From Paramyrothecium sp. XJ0827 (taxonomy: Eukaryota; Ascomycota; Sordariomycetes; Hypocreales; Stachybotryaceae): a stretch of 64,000 nt of DNA. Below are positions 11,039 to 21,558 of this stretch, one piece after another (position 1 is the stretch's first letter; the number at the start of each line of letters is the position of its first letter). A program made the position numbers and the translations under genes. The notes beneath the pieces were generated by a model. That model was not told the origin of the DNA and did not search any database. It saw only the letters and a program-made list of their open reading frames with translations. The stretch lies in NCBI GenBank assembly GCA_020881915.1, contig JAJFPB010000001.1:3534001-3598000 (forward strand), read 5' to 3'.

Positions 11039-11818
11039 GGTAGACACTTGAGCCCGGGCTGCCGCACTGTTTGAGGAGGGAAGTCGTTACTACAGCTGGC
11101 CTGCTTCGAGAACTCACATGTTACAAGCTGCACTACTTGATTGAAAATTTCCACCGCAGATGATGGTTGTTTCGAATCATGCAACAGAAAATCGTATTGT
11201 TTTGCCGGTCTTGAAACCAGGAGTTCCCGCAGTTGCGGTGAAACAATCGGCATCTCAAAGATGACCCTTAGTCCTTCCATTCCCTGTTCTATGCTTCATC
11301 GCCTAGGTTCTAGCCTGAGGGGGGGGGGTGGGCACGGCGAGCCAAGAAGAGAAAAACGCGGAACGCAAGATAAAAGTTCATGTAATAGGAGCTATCAATA
11401 AACCCTCAAAAGCTTTGAATTAGATCTTCTTTCTTTGCAAGGATCTCGTAAAAGTCTAGATAGAAGTGGTGCCTTCTTTTTATGGATTCCTACTATTGCA
11501 GTATCGCGGTTTTTGCTAACCGCTTCGTAAGTAGGCCAGCAAGGTTATCCATCAACCCGCTGGTACTGTAGCCGGACGCTAAACATGTTGGACCCCTTAA
11601 GAAAACGCAAGCACCTAAACCTGCGTAGCCCCATTGGCCAATTCATCCCTCTCGCGTGCTCTCGGCCCTGCGCCGTGCCGTCGCGTCGCGTCGCGTCACC
11701 GCCTTTCCCACATCTCCACCTCTTTACCACCGCCATTAAGGGATTCTTTGACCTTTAAAGTGACTCAACCGGATAGCAAGAACAGTTCATCTCAAAGAGC
11801 CCGGCAGAGCAAAAGAAC
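11039..11818. promoter_or_regulatory. Downstream of the CENP-K-like gene and promoter of dUTPase
   Basis: 780 bases. The left half holds the 3' UTR of the upstream gene and a nine-G run near 11321-11329. The right half is AT-rich at 11400-11530 and then contains TCGCGT sites just before the dUTPase start (listed separately). No gene seen. Confidence 0.5.
11652..11696 (+). promoter_or_regulatory. MCB-like (TCGCGT) cluster upstream of dUTPase
   Basis: One TCGCGT at 11652-11657 and three overlapping head-to-tail copies at 11681-11696, 122-167 bases before the dUTPase ATG. The motif matches the relaxed MluI cell-cycle box (A/T)CGCG(T/A) bound by MBF, which controls S-phase genes in yeasts. Function here is inferred. 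Confidence 0.5.
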
Positions 11819-12408
11819 ATGTCTAACATTTCCGACATTCTCACCTCCACCGAGCCAACCACTGCCACGTCCCCTCCAGCCAAGCGCGTCAAGACTGCCA
11901 ACGACCAGAACGGCACCACCATGACCGCCCCTCCTCTGCAAATCAAGAAGCTGTCGGAGAAGGGCCGCGTTCCCACCAGGGGCAGCGCCTTTGCCGCAGG
12001 CTACGACATCTACGCCGCCCGCGACACCACTGTGCCTGCGCGGGGCAAGGTCTTGGTCGATACCGACATTGCCATTGCCGTCCCTGAGGGCACCTGTAAG
12101 TTGACCTACTTGGAGTGGGCCAGTTCAGCCGCTGACATGTCCATCTGTTCTTAGACGGTCGCATCGCCCCCCGGTCCGGCCTTGCCTCGAAGCACTTCAT
12201 CGACACCGGTGCCGGCGTCATTGACGCCGATTACCGCGGCCAGGTCAAGGTGCTGCTGTTCAACCATGCGGATGCCGACTTCGAAATCAAGGAGGGTGAC
12301 CGAATCGCCCAGCTGGTCCTCGAGCGCATCTACACCCCGGAGGTCGTGGAGGTGCAGGAACTGGAGGAGAGTGTGAGGGGCGCTGGCGGCTTCGGCAGCA
12401 CTGGTTAA
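11819..12408 (+). CDS. DUT1: Deoxyuridine 5'-triphosphate nucleotidohydrolase (dUTPase)
   Basis: Cleaves dUTP to dUMP and pyrophosphate, keeping uracil out of DNA and supplying dTMP synthesis. Exons 11819-12095 and 12155-12408 (59-nt intron) give 176 residues, the size of a homotrimeric eukaryotic dUTPase with a short extra N terminus. All five motifs are present in order: AGYDIYAA (I), [10 protein letters not shown] (II), the GVIDADYRG substrate loop (III), GDRIAQLVL (IV) and [10 protein letters not shown] (V). The intron splits the Tyr codon just before motif II. The N-terminal tail contains PPAKRVK, a plausible nuclear localisation signal. MCB-like sites upstream suggest G1/S expression. 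Confidence 0.97.
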
Positions 12409-12666
12409 AGCCTGAAGGCACCAGGGGAAACGAAATTGACGATTCAGATGATGACTGGGCTCTAGAGCACCCGACATGTGTTGGATGCATGTATGTATAT
12501 GATATCCTAGATGGAGGGAGCTTGATACACAAGAAGACGGCCGGCGCCACTATGACACCAAACATTTCAAAGACTTGATCTTCCGCCCGAAACAACATTA
12601 TTGCGACTTACCATCTATAATGCAGATCTCATCTAGCCTTCTCTGACAAGTTGGCCGACACGCCCG

Positions 12667-14000
12667 TCACAAAGCCTTGGCGCGGAACTCGACTGTGGGA
12701 GAGCGGATGCACTCCGGGTGCCTGACGAGCTGTAACTCTGCCGCCTTTGCCTGCACCAGGTGCGACTTCTTCTCGTCGTCCCTCTCCTCCGCGTTCATCT
12801 CGGCTCTTGTGCGCTCGACGACCTTCTTCATCCCCTCGCTCGTCCTGGACAGCACCTCGTGCATGCTCGCGAGGACCTTCTCGGCGGCCTTGGCAAGCGG
12901 CAGCTCCAGCGTGGGCGTCGCGTCGTCGCTGAGCCAGCTCGCCCGGGCACCCAGCCCGGGCACGCCGGCGACGGCCTCGCGCATGCGCACGACCATGAGG
13001 GCGGCGAACATGTCGCCGGTCCCGCTGAAGTAGCAGTCGATGGAAGGGAAGACAATCTTGAACAGCCGCGCCTTTCCATCAGACGTCATGCTGGAGCCAA
13101 CGACGGAGAGGTGGGATGGCGGGTGGTCCGGGGCGGACAGGCTGACGGAGGTGATGACGACATGGGGGATGCGATATTGGTCATGCAGAGCCTGGATGGC
13201 TTGTGCAAGGCTATCCATGTCGACAATCTTGACACCAGAAAGGAGCCTGGATGCAACTATATCAGCAAACGAGCTTTTGAAGACTCCATTGTTCGTGGCT
13301 GGAAGGGAAGACGTACTCGGCCTCAAACTGGTTAGGTAGTATCAAGTCGGCATAAGGGACAAGGGCCTTGTAAGCGGGGACGACCTCCTCCGCAACATAT
13401 ATCTTGCCATTGTCGCCCATGACAGGATCCAGAACCCAGAAGAACTGGCCAGGCCTCGTCGTGGTCTTCTCCTTGAGCTCCCTCGCGATGTTGCCAACGG
13501 CAGCCACCGCCTCGGCGCCGGGGATGTAACCGGAGAGCATCATGTCGAAATCATCCAGGAATGACTGCTTCAGGCCCTCGTAGAGATCCGTAATCTCTTG
13601 CGCTGAGACCCTGGTACCCTTCCATTGCCTGTACCCGGTATGATTGCCTATCACGGGAGTTACCCTCCTGTTAGCCGATCACACCCCAAAGACCAGGCAA
13701 TGCTCTGGACGCGGGAGGGTGATGTACTAAACTGCACCGTGTTCAAGGCAGCGACATCACAGCCTAGCGATTGTAGAACAAAGACAGCAATCTTATTTCC
13801 GACATAGCTAAGACAACATCATCAGCACTCCGCCTTAGTACTACGGGGTTAACCGAGTGCCAGACTAACCCTGAGACAACCTGACGTCGGCCGGAATGTC
13901 AGTATCGATCGGAACGTGCTGGAAAGGAGGGGAGTGGACTTACATGGCTTGCTACAGCCAGGACCCGGGTGACCGGGACCTGGACGTCCGTGCCGGTCAT
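12667..14000 (-). CDS. Pyridoxal kinase
   Basis: Phosphorylates pyridoxal, pyridoxine and pyridoxamine in vitamin B6 salvage (yeast Bud16/Bud17 family). Five exons: 14000-13944, 13880-13870, 13807-13728, 13647-13317 and 13246-12667; 352 residues. Exon 2 is only 11 nt; splicing it in gives VVSGYVGNKIAVF, the family's N-terminal motif. Other joins give LNTVQFSNHTGY and LPNQFEAELLSG, both as expected. The ribokinase-fold signature is clear: DPVMGDNGKIYV in the middle and FSGTGDMFAALM with the catalytic Asp near the C-terminal third. The 3' end converges on dUTPase, with 258 bases between the two genes. Confidence 0.93.
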
Positions 14001-14818
14001 GATCAAAAGTCTAAACACACTGTGGGGTAACGGGGGAAAAAAAAAAAAAAAGAGGTGCGCTGTTATGATATTGGAAATGAGGTCAAGTATGGGGGTTATG
14101 GTAAGGGCAAGGTATGGCAAGATGAATTATAATGGTATGAGGCTGGGCTTTGGTGAGCGCGGGAATATTATCTTGTCATGGGGTGGCGCCTCTTGGGGGT
14201 AAGCTCGACGACGATGAACCCTGGGCGGAGCAGGGGGTTTCCTTTTCAAAGGCAAAAGGCAGAGCAATTTGCGCACAGAAACCGGACGCTTTGAGATGGG
14301 CAAAGATCAAAGTCTTTGGCATATCAAGATCAGGCAAGGCAGCCAGCCGTCCCGATTGACTTTGCCATTAGTTTCCGACATGACCTACTAGTAAGCCTAC
14401 ATTTTTTCGTACTAAACTGGAGTCATCCATACTCCGAAATAGGTCGCCGTTACGAGAAAGGCGCTGCCCCGCTGCTGGCCCAAGCAAGCCATGTCTAAGG
14501 GTACCCCACCGGCTTTGATCATAGCCTCGACTCATCTTGAGAGACGCCACAGGCCGGGCGGGCTGCGCTTGTCATTTCACCATGAAGCCGCGCACATTGC
14601 CGCGTTGAGTGAATGAACACGTCTTGAGTCATTATCGTGATAAGCAACAGCGGCCACTATGGCCCTCGGGTAGCTACATGTAAAATGCCAACAGGGTCTG
14701 GTATCCATTTTCTCCTTTCCCCCGTGCACAAATATTCGTCCCTGGGGGCGGGCTAGACCAGATCTTTCCTCCTCAACGCCAGCTGTATGAAGTTTGGGTT
14801 TATGATTTATTATTATCT
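14001..14818. promoter_or_regulatory. Pyridoxal kinase promoter and PCNA 3' region
   Basis: 818 bases between two minus-strand genes. A run of 15 A (14037-14051) lies 37 bases upstream of the pyridoxal kinase start; on its coding strand this is a poly(T) promoter tract. No gene or RNA is supported. Confidence 0.45.
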
Positions 14819-15807
14819 TTACTCGTCGTCGCTGATCTGCAAAGAGGTGTTAGCATGGGCCGTCACAGCAACCAATAGGCTCCGAAGCAGCAAACTTGCC
14901 TTGGGCGCGAGGTAGAATCGTAGATAACTGCTTCCAGAGAGAGTGTACTCGACGAGCAGCGGCACCTCCTGGGCAAGGCAGATCTTGACCTGGTTTGACA
15001 GGGCAGAGGCCTTGCAGAAGTTGACCAGGTACTTGAGGGCAAAAGTCAGAGACACGGGCTCGGTAAGCTCAATGTCTACGTTCAGCGCGGGATTCTCGAC
15101 GTTGGTGTGGCTTCGCAGGGTGACGGATCCGTTTCCGATATCGCCGTTGGCCGAGAACTTGATGCCATCCTTGGTCGCCTCAATCGACACTGTGATTTCC
15201 AATGTCAGCCTAGTGATCCAAGATGGTGTTGGACTGAGCGGGGCTTAGTGATTCTCGCCCTCCAAAACATACCTGCTTCTGACATGGCAGCCAAGTCAAC
15301 GCAGATGCGACGGAACTCAGCGGCAGGCATGACAATAGTAGCGGCGTACTCAGTCTCGGGGATGGCCATGGTGTCCTGGTCGATGTCCATGAGCTTGAGA
15401 TCGTACTCGCTGATGCGATCGTTCTCGCTGCTCTCGAAGATCAAGTTGAGGGCGTCGGGGGCATCCTCAGCCTTGAGGGTCAGGATGTCATCGTTCTGGG
15501 CAGCACGCAGAACTTTGGTCAACGATGTGAGGTTGATGCCCAGGGGGATGTTGCGGTCGCATCGGTAAGGTGAGAATCCTTCGGCCTTGAGCATCATGGA
15601 GACGAGGGCCACATGAGAGGCGTCCATGGCCTGCAGAGCGATACCCGAATCATTGCAGTCGAAGTTGCACTCAACAACCAGATCCTTGATCGCGTCGACG
15701 ACCTAAAAGAAGACCAGTTAGCACTTTCCAACGGCCCTGTAGCTCTTCGCAAAATGGTTTCAAACCTTCTTCAAGATGTTAGCTTGTTCAAGTCGTGCTT
15801 CCAACAT
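14819..15807 (-). CDS. PCNA (POL30): Proliferating cell nuclear antigen (sliding clamp)
   Basis: Trimeric DNA clamp for polymerases delta and epsilon and many repair factors, in the nucleus. Exons 15807-15766, 15702-15273, 15189-14900 and 14836-14819 give 259 residues, the normal length. [20 protein letters not shown], the [11 protein letters not shown] segment, the interdomain region ([12 protein letters not shown]) and the C-terminal YLAPKISDDE are all recognisable. The last intron (14837-14899) has a GC donor (AAG/GCAAGT) and an AG acceptor with a GCTAAC branch site. It is 63 nt and stop-free, so retention would add 21 residues before ISDDE. The first intron has a GTTTGA donor. MCB sites lie upstream. 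Confidence 0.98.
14837..14899 (-). other. GC-AG intron of PCNA, 63 nt and stop-free
   Basis: The donor is GCAAGT rather than GTAAGT. Splicing here is required to obtain the universal PCNA tail (LAPKISDDE). The intron length is a multiple of three and it contains no stop codon in the reading frame. Confidence 0.9.
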
Positions 15808-16616
15808 GTCTGTGCCGCGTCAGTATCAATTTTGTCTGTCGCTGCTCGCAGCCAAGGGATGGCTCCTTACTGGCTGATAAGAACTGTGATGTGCAAAGAG
15901 TGCTTCTGAATTGAGCAAGTAGAAACTACCGGCGAGGCGATCTCGAAGAAGGAGAGAAAGAGAGAGGATTTTGAGGGCAAGTTGTGATAGTTGGCAGAGA
16001 TATGGAGTAGGAAGAGGTGTAAAATGGTCCTAGGTAAGGGATTGTTCGGAGGGGGGCCACTTAACACGCGAGCTGGCTCAGACGCGTCTGGCTCGAAATT
16101 GTGACGCCAATTGAACGCGGGGCAATGAACGTGTCACACACCCATTACATAAGGTAAGGTACCTTGCTTTAATGAACACTCTTAGCTGCACTAGCGCTCG
16201 AGAAAGCACCTCGACCTTATCATATGTGCCTTTAATTAACGGCCATTCAAGAAAAGGCCTGTGGCGTCAAGTATTCTTTTGTATTGATTATGCTGATAAC
16301 TGGTGAATATTAGAGCAAGTTATTGGCCAATATGTACAGAGCAGACCATGATCAAGACAAAAGTAAATGAAAACATAAAAGACCCCTTGCAACGACTGTT
16401 GTAGTACCTGGATAACTGTACACCTAGATCTGGTGAATGTTCGTGATGCGGACTGCAATGTGATGTGACATAGGCCATGCTAATTACAGCCTCTCCAATT
16501 TCGAGAAAAAAATGATGTCCTCTATCATGTTAACTCCTGTCGCATACCCAAAGAAAATTCGTTCAACGCTGTCATGAGCTCGAGGCTCTCTGAAATGACG
16601 GAGGCAATTCTTGTCC
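15808..16616. promoter_or_regulatory. PCNA promoter and 3' region of the vezatin-like gene
   Basis: 809 bases. Near PCNA it carries MCB sites (16066-16087) and an AAGGTAAGGTACC tract (16151-16163). The right half (about 16190-16560) is AT-rich and should include the 3' UTR of the vezatin-like gene. No gene seen. Confidence 0.5.
16066..16087 (-). promoter_or_regulatory. Paired MCB sites upstream of PCNA
   Basis: ACGCGA at 16066-16071 and a perfect palindromic ACGCGT at 16082-16087, about 260-280 bases before the PCNA ATG. ACGCGT is the exact MluI cell-cycle box recognised by MBF in yeasts; PCNA is a classic MBF/E2F-type target. Binding is inferred. Confidence 0.55.
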
Positions 16617-18721
16617 TCACATGGATACAATGCGCCCCCCGAGGGGCAGGCTGGTTCGGTTACGTGGTCGAAGGTTGATGACCGTCTCGAGTTCTCGTAG
16701 CATTCCCTTCGTGGCGTCCATTTGCTGGCGTGCGATCGCCTTCTGTTCCCTCTCTTCTCTCATTTTCACGATCCGTTCTTCGCGAGTGAGCGTGCTTCGA
16801 GGCCTCGGTAGCGCAACTGCCTCGAAAACCTCAGGCGCGTCCAACTCGCTTGCAGCTTTGAAATCCGAAGCACGAGGGACCTCGCCTGTAAGGGCCTTGA
16901 GGGCATCGTCGGCGCCGCCCTCCTCTACCGTCGTGAGGCCGCTCATAGAGCTCGTCGGGGAAAACAAAGTGCTCATCGACGACAATCGTTTCTCGTTCCT
17001 ATCGATGCCAAGAGCGAGTGCCGCCTTCCCTTCTTCCCAAGCCGACATGAGCTCTTTCAAATCAATGCCGATAGAATCATATTGTGACATCAGGTCCGGG
17101 CCGAGCTCGGAGATATCACTAGAATCATTCAACGCCATGTCGGACTCTTCTCTCAGCAATTGGAGCTTAGCTTGCAGGCCCCGGATGCCTGCAGATAATG
17201 AATTGATCTTGCGAAGCTGAGCGCGCCAACGCTCTTTGCCCGGCGTAGAAGAGACCTTCGGGGTCGCAGGCACAGGGAATGCTGTTATCGAGTTAGTGTT
17301 TTTACTTCAAGACAGCATCCATCTTCATGAGTAGGGACTCACATTGTTCATCATCAAGGACTGTTTGCACACCCAGGTATGCCGATTCGGTCGATGCACT
17401 AAGATTGCGCAGCGCTTGCACCACAGCAGTCCACCTCAATAGATCCGAATTATCTTCGGGTGCATCAAGTGCTAGCAGTGCGCAAAGAAACATCTTCCGT
17501 GTCGTATGGAAGCGAGCAGCGAAGATTTTCAGAGACCTTAGTAGCTCAGCGTCCTCGACCTGAATTCCATCTGTGCCCTGGAGAGCATCGGAAATATCAA
17601 AGTCGGAAATGTCGTAGATATCATAATACTTTTCCAGATCCGTTTGCTCGGAGAAGCCCTTGACGACGTAGGCGATTTGATTATATGTTTGTAATACCTC
17701 GAAGAAGGCGTCTTTGAGGGCCTTACGCAATCGCACACATCTGCGATGCTGAGACCGATCCTCCATTCGACTTATCGGTGGTAATGGCGCGCTTCTGTTC
17801 ACAGTTGTTAGTGACTATTGGCGTGGTTGAAACGTCGCATAGGTCTTACAAGCGGTATCCACGCGATACAAGCTCAACTTCTTGGATCAGCGACATAGCT
17901 CCACCAGTCACGCGGTCAAACTCGTGAGTTTTGGACACAAAGGCCCCTAGCTCAGAAAGGGACTGATCCCTCCTATACCGCAGCCATTGCCGCTGCATGT
18001 AAACACGCCCTAAGCCAAGAATTGCAGCGACCGAGCATAGTACAAAAGCAGCACTCTTCCAAGCAAAGTGGCCTGATGAAGCATGCCACAGCCAGCTGGA
18101 CACAACTGCGATGACAAGAGCACCCAGTATAGAGACTGTGACACCCTCCGCGGATACTCGCGAAATGTTCTGGGCTACTTCGGGGGGATTGGATGCGGCG
18201 GCGGTCAGAGGTTGGTGCTGACCAGGTACGGACCATGAACTGAGCAGTTGGGAAGCGACGATAGTGTAGCGGAATTGTTCGAGGAATTTGGCGTGGTCGG
18301 CGCGGTCAATACTGGCGGTCACAGCAGCCTGAGCCAGAGGTACGTTAGTCAGTGGTCCTGAGAAAAGATCCCACTAGTCGAGCCTGCAGACGTACAGAGT
18401 AATTCCTGCGCATGGACTGCAGAGACGACGCTCGCGGGATATCGATCCGCAAGGCCTTCGGGATATGGCTTCGGAAGCGTGATTTGACTTGAGGGCGGCC
18501 AGTGGGAGCAAAGCCCATCACGGGGCTGGGCGGAGGAGAGGCATCCAACCGAGTTGAGGATTCGCGGGACGGTGTACGGATCAGATGCGCCCATTCGAGT
18601 TCGGATTCGTCTCCTTCATCTAACTGATGTCAACACAAGCCGGTGAGTCGAGAAGAGGCGGCAAATACGGACCTTTCAGATAGGTGGCCAGAGGCGTGTC
18701 GTCAAACACAACGGGCTCCAT
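16617..18721 (-). CDS. Vezatin/Inp2-like myosin-binding membrane protein
   Basis: Five exons (18721-18673, 18619-18396, 18328-17850, 17794-17343, 17281-16617) give 622 residues. It starts MEPVVFDDTPLATYLK; the first join reads LKDEGDESELEW. Two membrane-spanning segments lie at about 153-173 (VSILGALVIAVVSSWLW) and 181-201. They are followed by RGYRLSAPLPPISRME, a motif I associate with the myosin-binding domain shared by animal vezatin and fungal Inp2-type proteins, then a helical region and a C-terminal coiled-coil stretch (LTREERIVKMREEREQK). In yeast, Inp2 links peroxisomes to myosin V for inheritance; a related role is inferred. The family call rests on domain layout, so I am fairly rather than fully sure. 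Confidence 0.75.
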
Positions 18722-19428
18722 GTTGGCTACTCTGGAAAGCAGCTTCAGAACGATGCGAGAGCCCCAACAGCCATACAGCGGAATTGTCGGGGGAGGACGT
18801 ATCCTTTGCACGGCAGAGGACTCCTGTACGGAATTCCCCTTTACCAAGCCGTGGAGACCATATCGTGAAAAGGCGACAGCCGTGGAGAGCGGACCACAAT
18901 CGCCGTGTTTATTTGGATGCTTTCCGAGAGACAGACCCGCCTCCGCAGTCGAAAGTACCCGGCCTTCGGTGATGTTGCCCCTTGACGTGGAGCTCCGTGC
19001 CCTGCAGGTCAATTTTATCGAGGAAATTGATAAATGCGACAGGCCTCGGCACCATTTCACTAACCCAGAAAGGGACCAGATTCTGAACCGGGGGCGCGCG
19101 TAACACGGCCTGGGGGGTGGGGTGACGGCGGTTAGTCTTCGGTCAAACACATCATTATTGCACATGCCTCTTTCGCTCATGGGGCGCTATCTTCATGAGG
19201 TTTCCGGGGGCCTTCCGACTCGTGGCCGGATCAATATTTTACCCTTTCCGGAACAACGGGATGTTCGTACCTTGATCATCGTGAGCCAGGATCTCAAGCT
19301 ATGCTCGGAAGACAATTCGTATCCAAATCTCGACTGTCCTAACCGTCCTCGAGTCAAAACCCCACCACAACGACGAGATGGGCTGGGTCTTGAATCCCTG
19401 AAGAGCATTCGATTGATTTTCCGGGCCA
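18722..19428. promoter_or_regulatory. Divergent promoter region
   Basis: 707 bases between the vezatin-like gene (minus) and the 709-residue protein gene (plus). It must hold both promoters. Short open frames on both strands show no family features. Confidence 0.45.
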
Positions 19429-21558
19429 ATGCCTGCAGGGTCGCTGGCACAATGCCGGCCGACTGTCGCGCGGCAGCTCCCCGTCTCGGCTTCTCGAATT
19501 CGAATTGCGGACCTGGCCTGCGAACGAGCCTCCAGTCGCTCATACCGTATAGCTGATGGACAAAAGCGGGAGCTGAAGGCCTATGCAGGGCCGCTAGAAA
19601 GCCGTCGGCGTCTGGGCAAGCGGCACATGACTGGCGCGATACCTTCTGTTCCATTCGACCAACCTCTCTGGCATTTCGTGGTTGCGACGAGCACTGATGC
19701 GAGGAAATGGGAACCTCCTACTACAGTGGCTCAGAGGAGGGAGAAGAGCCAATCAATCCGACCAGGCGCCTTGTTCGACCGATTTGTTCAATGGCTCGAG
19801 GGGTCGAGTCTCGATGAGTCGTACATGCACTCATCTCTAGACAACGCGCGTGCGCGCTTCCAACAAGCAGAAGCAATATCCATCCCTCTGTCTCACGGGA
19901 TCAGCGAAATACCATGTCAACTCCCTTCTCGTAACGATGCCAACTCAGGCGTACCGCTACCGCTACTGTCTTCGCTTGAGATCCTGCCTCAGGAAATTCT
20001 GGATCTCCGTCAAAGCATCTGCAATCTTGCCATAATTGATTACCGAGTCATCAACATACTGTGTGGGAGATGCTGTAAAGCCATCGAGACGAGGATCAAG
20101 AGCGGAAATCTTTCTGTCACAGGACTAAACCTGGCATTTGACCCTCTGGACGATCGCACAATGGCACTAATATCGAAGCCCAAGACCATACGAAAAGTGA
20201 CGGACAGAATTCGCAAAACGATTATTCGAACGCTGGCCACAACGCAGAACACACCTGGGAGGGCAGATGCCCCTCAATTGTGGTCATCTTTAGCAGAGAA
20301 GATTTGTGGGCTTGATATGGCCCAAGATGCGGATCATCTCTTTCGAATAATGATGGATGAAATCCCTGAAAGCTTTGTCCCTCATATACATCTGGAACAC
20401 ATATTCGACCTAATCATTCGATATGTAAAAAAACAAGCGAGCAATGACTTTCAACGTCGAAGGTTGTTGTTGCCACATACAGGAACTATTGGTAATGCTT
20501 TGACAAAGCTCACCACAACACAACAGAAGGAGCTCGATGAGCGCATGGAAGCCTACCTAGTGCAAAGCCAGATTCACCGCAGCGAAGACCGGCGGTTACG
20601 CTTCAGCTGGCTGTTAACCAAAGCTTATAACCCACGCCTAACGAAAGAGATGGTCATTGATACGTATCGAGCATTCATGCCTAAACTGAAGAGCTTGAAG
20701 AGCATCGAGCTTTGGCTGCTCCTGGGCGTTCGGCTCCCTCATATCCCAATGACTGTGGAAGAACATCGATCGGAAGCCGGAAATAGAGGAGCCCACATCG
20801 CTCCACGGAGGTGGAACGATTTGTTTTCCGCTGTTCTCAACTCGAAACAGCGCGAAGATGATCTACGAGAACTAAGATACCTGTTGCGGGAAACGGGTGG
20901 ATTCCAAAGGCTGAAAAATCTTTTTACATCTTCGGGCCTGATACGGGATTACATGGACATAATCCAGACCCTTGCTGTCGTGATGGATGATCATAGACTT
21001 GCTTACGGGCTCTATGTGGAATTAGGTGCCATTGATTCCAGACTGACCAAGAGGTGGAAATGGCAGGCGTGGATTCCGTACATAGAGCGCATGATCCAGG
21101 ACCCCGACGTTGAACCTCACGTTTGGGAAGTTCTCAACTTACCGAACGGTCCCCAGCAGCAACTTATAGCAACCGACGACCCGCAAGGCGTCGTCGCCAT
21201 GAAGCAACTTCTCAAGAGGATGGCTGTTTCATACATGGAGGAGGCAAATCGCTTCAGCGAGCGGCAATTGCTACGACGCTTGGATCTGTGTGCTACTCGC
21301 TACCGAGCCATCTCCGGCGGCATTCCTCTCGAAATAGTCGCGTTGCTGACAAATATTATTTGCCGAGACTTGGAGAAGGGTAATTTGGGGCGAACAGCGC
21401 GCCTGATATGGGTAGTGCAAATGGTTGCCGAACACGAGGGGGTGCATGTCGCGGAGCGGACGATGGAGTTGATTCGAGAATGGAGGCGGCTCATTGAATG
21501 GGCCCGTAGGTCCTTGCCGCAAGATACCAGTGTAAAAAGCGACGGAGGGATGAAATAG
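19429..21558 (+). CDS. Uncharacterised helical protein, probably mitochondrial
   Basis: One exon of 709 residues. I do not recognise a family. The first 75 residues are rich in Arg, Ser and Ala with few acidic residues (ARQLPVSASRIRIADLACER), which resembles a mitochondrial targeting sequence. The rest looks almost entirely alpha-helical, with many Leu-, Arg- and Trp-containing helices (for example RLRFSWLLTKAYNPRLTKEM and LRELRYLLRETGGFQRL). That pattern is common in PPR-like or other helical-repeat RNA-binding proteins that act on mitochondrial transcripts, but I cannot define a repeat period by eye. The upstream neighbour is divergent. Good length and uninterrupted frame support a real gene; function is open. 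Confidence 0.7.
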   Translation: MPAGSLAQCRPTVARQLPVSASRIRIADLACERASSRSYRIADGQKRELKAYAGPLESRRRLGKRHMTGAIPSVPFDQPLWHFVVATSTDARKWEPPTTVAQRREKSQSIRPGALFDRFVQWLEGSSLDESYMHSSLDNARARFQQAEAISIPLSHGISEIPCQLPSRNDANSGVPLPLLSSLEILPQEILDLRQSICNLAIIDYRVINILCGRCCKAIETRIKSGNLSVTGLNLAFDPLDDRTMALISKPKTIRKVTDRIRKTIIRTLATTQNTPGRADAPQLWSSLAEKICGLDMAQDADHLFRIMMDEIPESFVPHIHLEHIFDLIIRYVKKQASNDFQRRRLLLPHTGTIGNALTKLTTTQQKELDERMEAYLVQSQIHRSEDRRLRFSWLLTKAYNPRLTKEMVIDTYRAFMPKLKSLKSIELWLLLGVRLPHIPMTVEEHRSEAGNRGAHIAPRRWNDLFSAVLNSKQREDDLRELRYLLRETGGFQRLKNLFTSSGLIRDYMDIIQTLAVVMDDHRLAYGLYVELGAIDSRLTKRWKWQAWIPYIERMIQDPDVEPHVWEVLNLPNGPQQQLIATDDPQGVVAMKQLLKRMAVSYMEEANRFSERQLLRRLDLCATRYRAISGGIPLEIVALLTNIICRDLEKGNLGRTARLIWVVQMVAEHEGVHVAERTMELIREWRRLIEWARRSLPQDTSVKSDGGMK

